DNA from: Falsiroseomonas sp051433195
GTDB taxonomy: Bacteria > Pseudomonadota > Alphaproteobacteria > Acetobacterales > Acetobacteraceae
Direction: 5' to 3'
Length of the DNA: 64,000 bases
Assembly (NCBI RefSeq): GCF_051433195.1
Contig: NZ_JBHMFT010000002.1
Location: 310,001 to 374,000 of the forward strand
Positions 33,045-42,309 of this stretch are shown here, one piece after another (position 1 is the first letter of the stretch; each line of letters opens with the position of its first letter). The position numbers and the translations under genes are program-made. A model generated the notes under the pieces. That model saw only the letters and a program-made list of their open reading frames with translations. It had not been told where the DNA came from and made no database searches.

Positions 33045-35092
33045 GCCGCCGCATCCTTCGTCGCGATGATGGCGCCGGCCGCGCCGGGCCGCGCGGTCCA
33101 GCCGCGCGCGAGATAATGCGTGGCGAAGGCTTCCTCGATGATGGCGGGGCCTTCGAGGATATCGTCCGGCCGCAACGCCTCACGGTCCCACACCACCGCC
33201 TGGTGCCAGCCGCCATGTGCGAAGATGCGCCGCGTGCCCTTCACCGATGGCCGGTCCACCGGCTGCGGCACCGCCGGCCTCGGGCGCGGCAGGCGACCGG
33301 TCGCGGTGACGCGCAACGTGACGATTTCCACCGCCTCGGCTTCCGAGGCATAGGAGAAGCGCTGGCGATGCGTCGCGTGGAAGCGTGCCGCGAGCCCGGC
33401 CAGGCTTTCGGCATCGGGTTGCGTGACGTCGCCCCAGGGCACCAGCAATTCGAAGGCTTGCCCGTGGTAGCGCATGTCGGCCGCGACATGCAGGGCGCGA
33501 TCCGCCGCCGCCACGCCATCCCGCGCCAGCCGCGCATCGGCCTCCGCCCGCAATTCCTCGATCAGCGCGCCGAGGCCGGGCAGTGCATCCGCACCCAGCG
33601 TGAACAGGCGCGACCGTGCAAGGTCCTGCACCAGGTCGGAGAACAGGATGCCGTAGGCGGACAGCGTGCCGGGGTCGCGCGGGAAGATCACCTCCGTCAT
33701 GCCCATCTCCTCCGCCACCTCCGTCGCGTGCAGCCCGCCGGCGCCGCCGAAGCTGAGCAGCGCGAAGTCGCGCGGGTGCAGGCCCTTCTCGAACAGCGAC
33801 AGCCGCACCGCGGCGGCGAGCGAGGCGTTGGTCAGCGCCATGATCCCCTCCGCCGTCGCTTCCTCCCCGAGGCCAAGCGTCGCGCCGAGCCGCGCGAGTG
33901 CCGCATGCGCCGCCGGCATGTCCAGCGTCATCGTGCCGCCGAGAAAGAAATCCGCATCCAGCCTGCCGAGTGCCAGGTTCGCATCCGTCACCGTGGGCTC
34001 CGTGCCGCCGCGGCCATAGGCCACCGGACCCGGCCGCGCCCCGGCGCTGCGCGGCCCGACGGTAAGGCGGCCGCCGGCTTCCACCGTGGCGATGGAGCCG
34101 CCGCCGGCGCCGATCGTACGCATCTCCACCATCGGCAGCCGCACCGGCAGGCCATCGACCTCGCCCTGCGTCACCAGCGAGACGCGGCCCTGCTGCACGA
34201 CGGAGACATCGTAGCTGGTGCCGCCCATGTCGACCGCGACCAGGTTCGGTCGCGCCAGTTCCTGCGCGATGCGGGACGCCGCCAGCGCGCCGCCGGAGGG
34301 GCCGCTGAGCAGCAGCCGCGCCGGCTGTTCGGCCGCCGTCTCCAGGCTGAACACGCCGCCATTCGACTGCACCAGGAAGATGCGCGGCGCGAAGCCATCC
34401 TGCCCCAGCCGCGCCGCGAGCCGCCGCAGGTAGTCCCGCACCACCGGCACCAGCAGCGCGTTCAGCACCGTGGTGCTGCTGCGCTCATATTCGCGGATTT
34501 CCGGCGAGATGTCGGAGGAGATCGAGACCGGCAGGCCGGGATGCGCGGCCAGGATGGCATCGCGCAACGCGCGTTCGTGCATCGGGTTGGCGTAGGCGTG
34601 CAGCAGGCACACCGCCACCGCCTCGGGTTGCAGCGCCGCCAGCCGCGCCGGCAGGTCGCCCAGCGCCAGTGGCGTCTCCACGCTGCCATCCGCGCGCAGG
34701 CGCTCCGCCACGCCCAGGCGCCGGTCGCGCGGGATCAGGCAGGGGAAGGGGTCCGGCGCCAGGCCGTAGATGTCGCGGCGGACGTGGCGGGTGATCTCCA
34801 GCACATCCTCGAACCCCGCCGTGGTCAGCAGCACACCGCGCGCCAGCCGGCGCTCCAGCACCGCATTGGTGGCGATGGTGGTGCCGTGCAGCAGCAGGCC
34901 CACATCCGCCAGCGCGAAGCCGAAGCGCGTGGCGGCCTCCCGCACCCCGAGCAGCAGGCCCTCCGACGGGTCCTGCGGCGTGGTCGGCGTCTTCCAGGCC
35001 CGGATTTGGCCGTGCCGCGCATCGAGGATCTGGAGGTCGGTGAAGGTGCCGCCGATATCGACGGCGATCCGGACGGGACGGTCTTGCTGCAT
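33041..35092 (-). CDS. hyuA: Hydantoinase A/oxoprolinase family subunit
   Basis: 683-residue ATP-binding subunit of the actin-like fold. VDIGGTFTDLQI (residues 10-21), LLHGTTIATNAVLER near 69, VDMGGTSYDVSV near 285, and GAGGGSIATVEAGG near 325 mark the nucleotide and metal sites. With HyuB it opens an amide or imide ring or carboxylates a ketone at the expense of ATP. The start at 35092 gives the family amino end; an in-frame ATG at 35104 is possible. It heads a leftward operon and is divergent from the KPR-like gene. Confidence 0.92.
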   Translation of the reverse strand: MQQDRPVRIAVDIGGTFTDLQILDARHGQIRAWKTPTTPQDPSEGLLLGVREAATRFGFALADVGLLLHGTTIATNAVLERRLARGVLLTTAGFEDVLEITRHVRRDIYGLAPDPFPCLIPRDRRLGVAERLRADGSVETPLALGDLPARLAALQPEAVAVCLLHAYANPMHERALRDAILAAHPGLPVSISSDISPEIREYERSSTTVLNALLVPVVRDYLRRLAARLGQDGFAPRIFLVQSNGGVFSLETAAEQPARLLLSGPSGGALAASRIAQELARPNLVAVDMGGTSYDVSVVQQGRVSLVTQGEVDGLPVRLPMVEMRTIGAGGGSIATVEAGGRLTVGPRSAGARPGPVAYGRGGTEPTVTDANLALGRLDADFFLGGTMTLDMPAAHAALARLGATLGLGEEATAEGIMALTNASLAAAVRLSLFEKGLHPRDFALLSFGGAGGLHATEVAEEMGMTEVIFPRDPGTLSAYGILFSDLVQDLARSRLFTLGADALPGLGALIEELRAEADARLARDGVAAADRALHVAADMRYHGQAFELLVPWGDVTQPDAESLAGLAARFHATHRQRFSYASEAEAVEIVTLRVTATGRLPRPRPAVPQPVDRPSVKGTRRIFAHGGWHQAVVWDREALRPDDILEGPAIIEEAFATHYLARGWTARPGAAGAIIATKDAAA

Positions 35093-35198
35093 GGCCGCGA
35101 CCATAGCAGCGGCCAAGGTCGCGTGAAGGGCAGGGCGGCGCGTCTGGTGCGCCCGGCCCCGCCGCGTTAGCCTCGGGCCAACATCGAGGGGACGAACC

Positions 35199-36263
35199 AT
35201 GGGCCATCGCATCGCCATCATCGGCGCCGGCGCCGTCGGCGGCTACGCCGGCGCACACATGGCGCAGGCCGGGGAGGATGTGACCTTCGTCGACATGTGG
35301 CCCGAGAATGTCGAGGCGATGCGGGCCCGCGGCCTGCGCATCAGCCACCTCAAGGACGTGCCGGAATTCACCGTGCCGGTCCGCGCGCTGCACCTGACCG
35401 AACTGCAATCGGTGGCGCGGGAGAAGCCCTTCGACATCGCCTTCGTCTGCGTGAAGTCCTACGACACGGCCTGGGCCACCATGATGATCCGGCAGTATCT
35501 GGCGCCGGAGGGTTTCGTCGTCAGCCTGCAGAACTGCATGAACGAGGAGACCATCGCCGGCATCGTCGGCTGGGGCCGCACCCTGGGTGCCATCGCCTCC
35601 TCCATCACCGTGGATCTGTGCGAGCCCGGCCATGTCCGCCGCGCCTCCGGCAAGGGTGGCGCCGCGCACACCGTGTACCGGGTGGGGGAGGTGCATGGCC
35701 GCATCACCGACCGGGCGCGGGAGGTCGGGCGGCTGACCGCGCTGTCCGACAGCACCACCGTCACCAGCAATCTGTGGGGTGAGCGCTGGTCCAAGCTGGT
35801 CGCCAATGTCATGGGCAACGGGCTCTGCGCCTGCACCGGCCTGATCAGCCGCGACACGCTGCTGGACGACCGGCTGCGCGATTTCGGCGCCCGGCTGGGC
35901 AGCGAGGCGATCCGCCTCGGCCAGGCGCTCGGCTATGCGCTGGAGGAGATCCACCATCTGGACCCGGAGGTGATCGCCCGCGCCGGGGAGGGCGATGCCG
36001 CGGCCCGTGCGCAGTACGACGCGCATCGGCTGGCGGAAGCGAGGAAGCCCGGCGGCGGCGCGCACCGGCCCTCCATGGGGCAGGACATGGTGAAGGGGCG
36101 GCGGACGGAGATCGGCTTCCTCAACGGCTTCATCGTGGACCAGGCACAGCCGCTCGGCCTGCCGACGCCGGCCAATGCTGCGCTGACCAGCCTGGTGCAG
36201 CGCGTGGAGCGCGGCGAGATCACGGCCGACCCGCGCCACATCCACGACCTGCGGCTGAACTGA
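35199..36263 (+). CDS. Ketopantoate reductase family protein (PanE/ApbA-like)
   Basis: 354-residue NADPH-dependent 2-keto acid reductase homologue. The Rossmann motif is GAGAVGGYAGAHMA (residues 8-21), followed by FVCVKSYDT near 86. The helical domain contains ERWSKLVANVMGNGL with the catalytic Lys near residue 191, and KGRRTEIGFLNGF near 303. It is longer than true PanE (about 300), and its context is catabolic, so a substrate other than ketopantoate is likely. The ATG at 35199 directly begins the fold. Confidence 0.85.
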   Translation: MGHRIAIIGAGAVGGYAGAHMAQAGEDVTFVDMWPENVEAMRARGLRISHLKDVPEFTVPVRALHLTELQSVAREKPFDIAFVCVKSYDTAWATMMIRQYLAPEGFVVSLQNCMNEETIAGIVGWGRTLGAIASSITVDLCEPGHVRRASGKGGAAHTVYRVGEVHGRITDRAREVGRLTALSDSTTVTSNLWGERWSKLVANVMGNGLCACTGLISRDTLLDDRLRDFGARLGSEAIRLGQALGYALEEIHHLDPEVIARAGEGDAAARAQYDAHRLAEARKPGGGAHRPSMGQDMVKGRRTEIGFLNGFIVDQAQPLGLPTPANAALTSLVQRVERGEITADPRHIHDLRLN

Positions 36264-36313
36264 GCGGGAACCCGCCCCGACCTGCGGCGTTGCGCGGGCC
36301 GGAGGAGACCGCC

Positions 36314-36496
36314 ATGCAGACCGACCTCGAACGCCGCATCATCTGGGCGCGCCGCGGGGCGCCGACGCGCGAAAGCCTCGCCGCCCTGTGGCGCCGGCAG
36401 CAGCCACCCGCCAACACCGCGGCAGATTGCCTGAAGGTGGGCCAGGAACCGCTGCGGCGGCTGGAGCCGTTGCGCCGCCGCACCGCCAAAGCTTGA
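36314..36496 (+). CDS. Possible small basic protein
   Basis: A 60-codon reading frame with a very good ribosome site (GGAGGAG, spacing about 6) and rich in Arg, Leu and Gln: MQTDLERRIIWARRG, then RRLEPLRRR near the end. It fills the gap between the KPR-like gene and LysR. I recognise no family. The strong start signal argues for translation; the high Arg content could equally be a GC artefact. Confidence 0.4.
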   Translation: MQTDLERRIIWARRGAPTRESLAALWRRQQPPANTAADCLKVGQEPLRRLEPLRRRTAKA

Positions 36497-36546
36497 CGCC
36501 AGCCCGCCCGTAGCGTTCACGCAACGCAGGGGCGGGAGGTGCAGGC

Positions 36547-37464
36547 ATGGCGGTGGATTTCCTCGGCCTGGAAGCCTTCCTGTCGATCGCGGAGCGCGGG
36601 TCGTTCCGCAAGGCGGCGGCGCACCTCAACCTGTCGCAGACCGGCCTGTCGCACCGCATCCGCAAGTTCGAGGACGCGCTGGGCGCGAAGCTGCTGGCGC
36701 GCACCACCCGGCAGGTGACGCTGACCCCGGCCGGGCTGGAACTCGCCGGCCGGGCGCGCGGGCCGGTGGAGGCGCTGGTCGCCGTGCTGGCGGAGCTGCG
36801 CGCGGGGGCCAGCCAGGGCGGCCAGACGGTGGCCATCGGCTGCCTGCCGACCATCGCCGTGCACCACATCCCGCGCCTGCTGGTGGAATTCGCCGGCACC
36901 CATCCGGGCGTCACCGTGAAGGTCTTCGACAATTCGGCCAGCGAGATCGCGGAGCGCGTGGCGCGCGGGGAGGCCGAGTTCGGCATCACCATCGTCTCCG
37001 CCAACCGCTGGGACCTGGATATCGTCCCGCTGCTGACGGAGGTGTTCGTCGTCGCCTGCCCCGCCGCGCACGCCTTCGCCACGCGCCCGCATCTGTCCTG
37101 GGCCGATCTGGAGGGCCACCCGCTGGTCCGCGTGGCGCCGCACACCGGCAACCGGGCCCTGCTGGACGAGGCATTGGGCGCGCGGCGCGATGCGATGGAC
37201 TGGCGGTATGAGGTGCAGCACCTGGCGACGGCCATCAGCATGGTCGAATCCGGCCTGGCGCTGGCGGTGGTGCCACGGCTGGCGGTGGAGGCGGCGGGCT
37301 CGGCCGGGGTGGTGGCGGTGGCGCTGCGCGACCCGGGGGTGCTGCGGCGGCTCGGCGTGGTGTCCCGGCGCGGGGTGCCGCTGAGCCCGGCGGCGGAGGC
37401 GCTGCTCGGCCTGCTGCGACGGCGCTTCCGGCCCCAGGGCAGGAAGATGCAGAAAACGGCATAG
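36547..37464 (+). CDS. LysR family transcriptional regulator
   Basis: 305-residue regulator. The HTH covers residues 4-63 (LEAFLSIAERGSFRKAAAHLNLSQTGLSHRI, in parts, then LLARTTRQVTLTPAG). A periplasmic-binding-like effector domain follows (residues 90-295, VAIGCLPTIAVHHIPRLL, then MVESGLALAVVPRLAV). It precedes and is codirectional with the galB-to-ligI gene set, and probably activates it in response to a pathway carboxylate. Confidence 0.92.
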   Translation: MAVDFLGLEAFLSIAERGSFRKAAAHLNLSQTGLSHRIRKFEDALGAKLLARTTRQVTLTPAGLELAGRARGPVEALVAVLAELRAGASQGGQTVAIGCLPTIAVHHIPRLLVEFAGTHPGVTVKVFDNSASEIAERVARGEAEFGITIVSANRWDLDIVPLLTEVFVVACPAAHAFATRPHLSWADLEGHPLVRVAPHTGNRALLDEALGARRDAMDWRYEVQHLATAISMVESGLALAVVPRLAVEAAGSAGVVAVALRDPGVLRRLGVVSRRGVPLSPAAEALLGLLRRRFRPQGRKMQKTA

Positions 37465-37542
37465 TCTCGCCGTTCTTTCCATTTGTGACGGAGGCGCGCC
37501 ACCGGCATAGCTGCTTGGTACCGGCTATCCAGGGGGAATCGC

Positions 37543-38259
37543 ATGTCCAAGACGGGTCTCGTCGTCACCGCCCATCCCGGCGACTTCGTCTGGCGTGCGG
37601 GTGGCGCCATCGCCCTGCATGCGAAGCGCGGCTATCGCATGAAGATCCTCTGCCTGTCCTATGGCGAGCGCGGCGAGAGCCAGTTCGCCTGGAAGGAGAA
37701 GGGCGCGACCCTGGAAGGCGTGAAGGAAGGCCGCCGCGCGGAGGCCGAGGCGGCGGCCGCGGTGCTCGGCGCCGAGATCGAGTTCTTGGATGCCGGCGAC
37801 TACCCGCTGGTGACGACGGAGGCGATGCTGGACCGCGCCATCGACATCTTCCGCGACCTGAACCCCAGCTTCGTGCTCAGCCACGCGCTGCACGACCCCT
37901 ACAATTTCGACCATCCCGAGGCCGCGCATTTCGCCCAGAAGGCGCGCGTCATCGCCCAGGCGATGGGCCACAAGCCGCAGGCGGACTACACCTACAGCGC
38001 GCCGGCGATGTTCCTGTTCGAGCCGCACCAGCCCGAGCAATGCGGCTTCAAGCCGGACGTGCTGCTGAACATCTCCGAGGTGTGGGAGACGAAGTTCAAG
38101 GCGTTCCAGTGCCTGCCGGCGCAGAAGCACCTGTGGGCGTATTACGAGCGCGTGGCGCTGAACCGCGGCATGCAGGGCGGCCGCAATTCCGGCAAGCCGA
38201 TGGTGCATGGCGAGGCGTATCAGCGGCTGTTCCCGCAGGCGCTGGAAGAACTTGCTTGA
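37543..38259 (+). CDS. galB: 4-oxalomesaconate hydratase, GalB-like (PIG-L family)
   Basis: 238-residue PIG-L-fold zinc enzyme. Instead of the deacetylase motif AHPDDE it has AHPGDFVWRAGGAIALH, and LCLSYGERGES follows. This pattern matches GalB of Pseudomonas putida, which hydrates 4-oxalomesaconate to 4-carboxy-4-hydroxy-2-oxoadipate in gallate and protocatechuate 4,5-cleavage. His11, Asp14 and the His of NFDHPEA near 127 are the likely zinc ligands. A LigI-like lactonase in the same gene set makes exactly this substrate, which supports the call. Confidence 0.78.
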   Translation: MSKTGLVVTAHPGDFVWRAGGAIALHAKRGYRMKILCLSYGERGESQFAWKEKGATLEGVKEGRRAEAEAAAAVLGAEIEFLDAGDYPLVTTEAMLDRAIDIFRDLNPSFVLSHALHDPYNFDHPEAAHFAQKARVIAQAMGHKPQADYTYSAPAMFLFEPHQPEQCGFKPDVLLNISEVWETKFKAFQCLPAQKHLWAYYERVALNRGMQGGRNSGKPMVHGEAYQRLFPQALEELA

Positions 38260-38281
38260 GACCGCGCGGCGGACCCGAAGC

Positions 38282-39130
38282 GTGAACGACAACCTCGCCG
38301 ACTGGGTAGGCCGCTGGCGCGAGGTCGAGGACCAGATGACGGCGCCGGCCGCCCGCCGCCTGGCCGCGATGCTGGACCGTGCGCCGCCGCCGCTCGCCAT
38401 CGGCGCGTCGGTGCCGCCGCACTGGCTCGCCATCCTGTTCGACGACGCCCAGCCGCAATCGCAGCTCGGCCCGGACGGGCATCCGGCGAAGGGCGATTTC
38501 CTGCCGCCGGTGGACCTGCCGCGCCGCATGCTGGCCGGCCGCCGTACCACCTATAGCGCCGCGCTGCGCATCGGCGATGCGGTGGTGCGGCGTTCGGAAA
38601 TCGCGGCGATCACGCCGAAGCAGGGCCGCAGCGGCCGCCTGGTCTTCGTGACGGTCCGCCACACCGTGACGGGCCCGGCCGGGATGGTGGCGGTGGAGGA
38701 ACAGGACATCGCCTACCGGGAAGCCGCCTCCGGATCGCCCGACGCGGCGCCACCTGCCGATCCGCTGCCGGAAGCGGCGTGGCGGGAGCCGTTCCAGCCC
38801 GACACGGTGCTGCTGTTCCGCTACTCCGCCCTGACCTTCAACGGCCACCGTATCCACTACGACGCCGACTATGCGCGGGATGAGGAAGGCTATCCCGGCC
38901 TGGTGGTGAATGGCGGGCTCACCACCATGATGCTGCTGGAGGCCGCGCTGCGCCACGCCGACCCGGACGCGACAATCCGCGCCACGGACACCCGCACGCT
39001 GCGCCCGCTGACCGTGGGCCGCCCGGCCTTCCTCGCGGGCACCGCGCCGGACGAGGAAGGAAGGCAATGGCTGTGGGCCGAGGACGAGGCGGGCCGGATG
39101 GCCTTGCGCATCCAGGCGAGGATCGGCTGA
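38282..39130 (+). CDS. FAS1/HTD2-type hydratase (mesaconyl-CoA hydratase-like)
   Basis: 282-residue double hot-dog protein. An amino-terminal FAS1-like dehydratase half is followed by a catalytic half with FRYSALTFNGHRIHYD near residue 180 and GLVVNGGLTTMMLLE near 205. Homologues include mesaconyl-C4-CoA hydratase and fungal HTD2. It starts with GTG 22 bases after galB, and its stop overlaps the CoA-transferase start. Together the two genes suggest a CoA-activated unsaturated dicarboxylate intermediate. Confidence 0.78.
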   Translation: MNDNLADWVGRWREVEDQMTAPAARRLAAMLDRAPPPLAIGASVPPHWLAILFDDAQPQSQLGPDGHPAKGDFLPPVDLPRRMLAGRRTTYSAALRIGDAVVRRSEIAAITPKQGRSGRLVFVTVRHTVTGPAGMVAVEEQDIAYREAASGSPDAAPPADPLPEAAWREPFQPDTVLLFRYSALTFNGHRIHYDADYARDEEGYPGLVVNGGLTTMMLLEAALRHADPDATIRATDTRTLRPLTVGRPAFLAGTAPDEEGRQWLWAEDEAGRMALRIQARIG

Positions 39131-40329
39131 TGCCGGGACCCTTGGATGGGCTGCGCGTCCTCGACCTGTCCTCCGTCGTCGTCGGCCCGGTCTGCACCGG
39201 CGTGCTGGCGGAACAGGGGGCGGAGGTCATCAAGCTGGAAAGCCCGGAGGGCGACCTGCTGCGCAAGCTCGGCGGCAAGGGCCGCTCGCCGGGCATGGCG
39301 GGGAAGTTCCTGAACTTCAACCGCGGCAAGCGCTCCCTCTGCCTGGACCTGAAGCACCCGCGCGCCAAGGCCGTGCTGGCGCGCATCGCCGCGCGCTGCG
39401 ACATCCTGGTGACCAATATCCGTCCCGACGCGCAGAAGCGCCTCGGCGTCGATGCCGCGACCATGGCCGAGACACTGCCGCGGCTGATCCATTGTTCGAT
39501 CGTCGGCTTCGGCACCACCGGCCCCTATGCCGGCAAGCCGGCCTACGACACGGTGATCCAGGGCGTCTCCGGCGTCGCCGGCTGCTTCGAGGCCTCGACC
39601 GGCGAGCCGCGCTACGTGCCGATGCTGATCGCGGACCATGTCTGCGGCCTGATCGCCGCCCAGCAGATCGGCTTCGCGCTCTATCGGCGGGAGAAGACCG
39701 GGCGCGGCGAAAGCCTCGAAATCCCGATGTTCGAGAACATGGCGGCCTTCGTGCTGCAGGAACATCTGGGCCCGATGTCCTTCCGCCCCGCTCTCGGCCC
39801 GCCAGGCGACCAGCGCGTGCTGAGCCCGGAGGCGCGGCCGCTGAAGACCGCCGATGGCTTCATCGCCGTCTCCGCCAACACCGACGCGCAGGCGCATGGC
39901 TTCTTCCGCGCCATCGGCCGACCGGAGCTGGTCGAGGATCCGCGTTTTTCCCGCGTTGCCGCGCGCACCCAGCACACGAAGGACTACTTCGCGATCCGCG
40001 CCACCGCGCTGGTCGGTCGCCCCACCGCGGAGTGGCTGGAGATCTTCGGCCAGCACGACGTGCCGGCGATGCCCTACAACACCATCGAGAGCCTGCTGAC
40101 CGACCCGCACCTGCTTGCCACAGGCCTGGTGCGGGAGGAGGAGCACCCGACCGAGGGCCCCACCTTCGCCATCGCCGCGCCGAACCGCCTCTCGGGCGGC
40201 ATGGCGCCTGCCCTGCCGGCGGCGCAGCGCCTCGGCGCCAATGGCCGCGACGTGCTGGCGGAGGCCGGGCTCGACCCGGACGAGATCGAAGAACTGGCGC
40301 GAACCGGCGCCTTGGGAGAAACGACATGA
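39130..40329 (+). CDS. Class III (CaiB/BaiF family) CoA-transferase
   Basis: 399-residue formyl-CoA-transferase-type enzyme that moves CoA between carboxylic acids. LDGLRVLDLSSVVVGP at the amino end, IKLESPEGDLLR, FNRGKRSLCLDLKHP and YDTVIQGVSG are family landmarks. The catalytic Asp is probably the one in LIADHVCG near residue 169. It is coupled to the hydratase upstream (TGATG) and to the receptor downstream (ATGA). Confidence 0.92.
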   Translation: MPGPLDGLRVLDLSSVVVGPVCTGVLAEQGAEVIKLESPEGDLLRKLGGKGRSPGMAGKFLNFNRGKRSLCLDLKHPRAKAVLARIAARCDILVTNIRPDAQKRLGVDAATMAETLPRLIHCSIVGFGTTGPYAGKPAYDTVIQGVSGVAGCFEASTGEPRYVPMLIADHVCGLIAAQQIGFALYRREKTGRGESLEIPMFENMAAFVLQEHLGPMSFRPALGPPGDQRVLSPEARPLKTADGFIAVSANTDAQAHGFFRAIGRPELVEDPRFSRVAARTQHTKDYFAIRATALVGRPTAEWLEIFGQHDVPAMPYNTIESLLTDPHLLATGLVREEEHPTEGPTFAIAAPNRLSGGMAPALPAAQRLGANGRDVLAEAGLDPDEIEELARTGALGETT

Positions 40330-41315
40330 ATGATTTCCGCACCCCCCGCCGCGCCCTGCTCGGTGCCGGCGCGGCCCTGCTGGCAACGCCTGGCCTGCTG
40401 CGCGCCCAAGGGACATGGCCCACGCGCCCGGTGCGCCTGGTGGTGCCCTTCACCCCCGGCGGCAGCACGGACATCCTGGCCCGCGCGCTCGGTGCCGAAT
40501 TGCAGGAAGCCCTGGGCCAGCCCTTTGTGGTGGAGAACCGCCCGGGCGCCGGCGGCACGTTGGGCAGCGAGTTGGTCGCGCGCGCCGCGCCGGATGGCTA
40601 CACGCTGATGATGGGCCATATCGGCACGCTGGCGGTGAACCCCTCGCTCTACCGCAACCTCAGCTTCGACACGGTGACCAGCTTCGAGCCGATCGTGCTG
40701 GTGGCGAACGTCGCCAACATCCTGGTGGTGAACCCGCGCAAGCTGCCGATCACCACGGCGCAGGAGCTGATCGCCCGCGCCAAGGCGAACCCCGGCGCCA
40801 TCACCTACGGCTCCGGCGGCAACGGCTCCGCCGCGCATACCGCCGTGGTGGCCTTCTGCCTGGCGACGGGGATCGAGCTGCTGCACGTGCCCTATCGCGG
40901 TACCGGCCCGATGATGAACGACCTGGTCGGCGGCCAGCTCGACATGACGATGACGGGCGGCCCGCCGATCCTGCCGCCGGTGCGGGCCGGGCTGCTGCGC
41001 GCCATCGGTGTGTCCTCGCTGACCCGGCTGTCCAGCGAGCCCACCATTCCGACGCTGGACGAACAGGGCGTGAAGGGCTTCGACGCGGTGCAATGGTACG
41101 GGCTGGTGGCGCCTGCCGGCACGCCGCGCGCCATCATCGACCGCGTCAACGCCGCCAGCGCCACCGCGCTGCGTGGCGACAAGCTGAAGCCGCGGCTCGA
41201 GGCCGAGGGCGCCGACGCCGCGCCCGGCACGCCGGAGCAGTTTCGCGAGATGATCATCTCGGAGCGCACCCGCTGGGGCGAGGTGATCCGGCGCGCCAAC
41301 GTGACGAACGATTGA
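40326..41315 (+). CDS. TTT receptor (Bug/TctC family), first of a tandem pair
   Basis: 329-residue periplasmic receptor. The signal segment is RRALLGAGAALLATPGLLRAQ (two parts, RRALLGAGAAL and ATPGLLRAQ), which resembles a Tat signal. The mature protein opens WPTRPVRLVVPFTPGGSTD, with VVENRPGAGG, APDGYTLMMGHIG and GSGGNGSAAHTAV near residue 160. The start overlaps the CoA-transferase stop. Likely captures the carboxylate that this operon degrades. Confidence 0.9.
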   Translation: MNDFRTPRRALLGAGAALLATPGLLRAQGTWPTRPVRLVVPFTPGGSTDILARALGAELQEALGQPFVVENRPGAGGTLGSELVARAAPDGYTLMMGHIGTLAVNPSLYRNLSFDTVTSFEPIVLVANVANILVVNPRKLPITTAQELIARAKANPGAITYGSGGNGSAAHTAVVAFCLATGIELLHVPYRGTGPMMNDLVGGQLDMTMTGGPPILPPVRAGLLRAIGVSSLTRLSSEPTIPTLDEQGVKGFDAVQWYGLVAPAGTPRAIIDRVNAASATALRGDKLKPRLEAEGADAAPGTPEQFREMIISERTRWGEVIRRANVTND

Positions 41316-41331
41316 GCGGGAGCTTGCAGCC

Positions 41332-42309
41332 ATGAACCCGACAACACGCCGCGCCGTCCTCGGCGCCGGCCTCGCCCTGCCGTTCCTGTCCACGGCCCGC
41401 GCGCAATCCGGCTGGCAGCCGTCCCGCCCGATCCGCATCGTCGTGCCCTTCGGGCCGGGCGGCGTCGCGGACCTCACGGCCCGCGCGGTGGCGCAGCGCA
41501 TCTCCGAACGGCTCGGCCAGCCGGCGGTGATCGACAACCGCCCCGGCGCCGGCGGCATCGTCGCCGGGCAGCAATTGATGGCGGCGCCGGCGGATGGGCA
41601 CACGCTGCTCGTCGCCTCCAACGGCACCGCGATCAGCAAGGCGCTGTTCCGGCAGCTGCCCTTCGATCCGCTGACGGATTTCGCCCCCGTGGTGACGATG
41701 GGCGCCTTCCCGATCGCGGTGGTGGTGGCGCCCAATTCGCCGGATCGCGACATCGCCGGGCTGCTGGCGCGACTGCGGGAGAACCCGGGCAAGCTCAACA
41801 TCGGCAGCATCACCGCCGGCAGCACGCAGAACCTCTCGGCGGAGCTGTTCAAGATCCGCTCCGCCACGCGGTTCGAGACCATCGCCTTCCCGGCGACCCC
41901 GGCGCTGACCACGGCGCTGATCCGCGGCGACGTGGATGCGGCCTTCGAGATCACCGGCCCGATCTGGGGCCAGATCCAGTCCGGCGCGCTGCGCGTCCTG
42001 GCCGTGACCTCCGCCACGCGGGCGCAGAACCTGCCCGACGTGCCGACGCTGGCGGAGGCCGGGGTCGCCGATTACGACGTCGCCTCCTGGAACGCGCTGG
42101 TCGCCCGCGCCGGCACGCCGCCGGAGGCCATCGCGGCCTATAATGCCGCGGTGAACGAGGCGCTCCGCACGCCGGAACTGCGCGCCACGCTGACCCAGGT
42201 CGGCGTCGAGCCGCGCGGCGGCACGGCGGCCGAGATGGGCCGGTTGCTGGCCGCCGATACGGCGCGCTGGACCGAAGTGATCGAGAAGGCAGGAATCCCG
42301 CGCCAATGA
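41332..42309 (+). CDS. TTT receptor (Bug/TctC family), second of a tandem pair
   Basis: 325-residue periplasmic receptor 16 bases after the first. RRAVLGAGLALPFLSTARAQ looks like a Tat-type signal. The mature start is WQPSRPIRIVVPFGPGGVAD, with VIDNRPGAGG and ADGHTLLVASNGTA. The two tandem receptors are clearly diverged, so they probably bind different ligands rather than being a recent duplication. The stop overlaps the ligI start (ATGA). Confidence 0.9.
   Translation: MNPTTRRAVLGAGLALPFLSTARAQSGWQPSRPIRIVVPFGPGGVADLTARAVAQRISERLGQPAVIDNRPGAGGIVAGQQLMAAPADGHTLLVASNGTAISKALFRQLPFDPLTDFAPVVTMGAFPIAVVVAPNSPDRDIAGLLARLRENPGKLNIGSITAGSTQNLSAELFKIRSATRFETIAFPATPALTTALIRGDVDAAFEITGPIWGQIQSGALRVLAVTSATRAQNLPDVPTLAEAGVADYDVASWNALVARAGTPPEAIAAYNAAVNEALRTPELRATLTQVGVEPRGGTAAEMGRLLAADTARWTEVIEKAGIPRQ

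Noticed and set aside
33116..35170. 684-codon plus-strand frame opposite hyuA
   Set aside because: Antisense shadow; hyuA has all family motifs in order.
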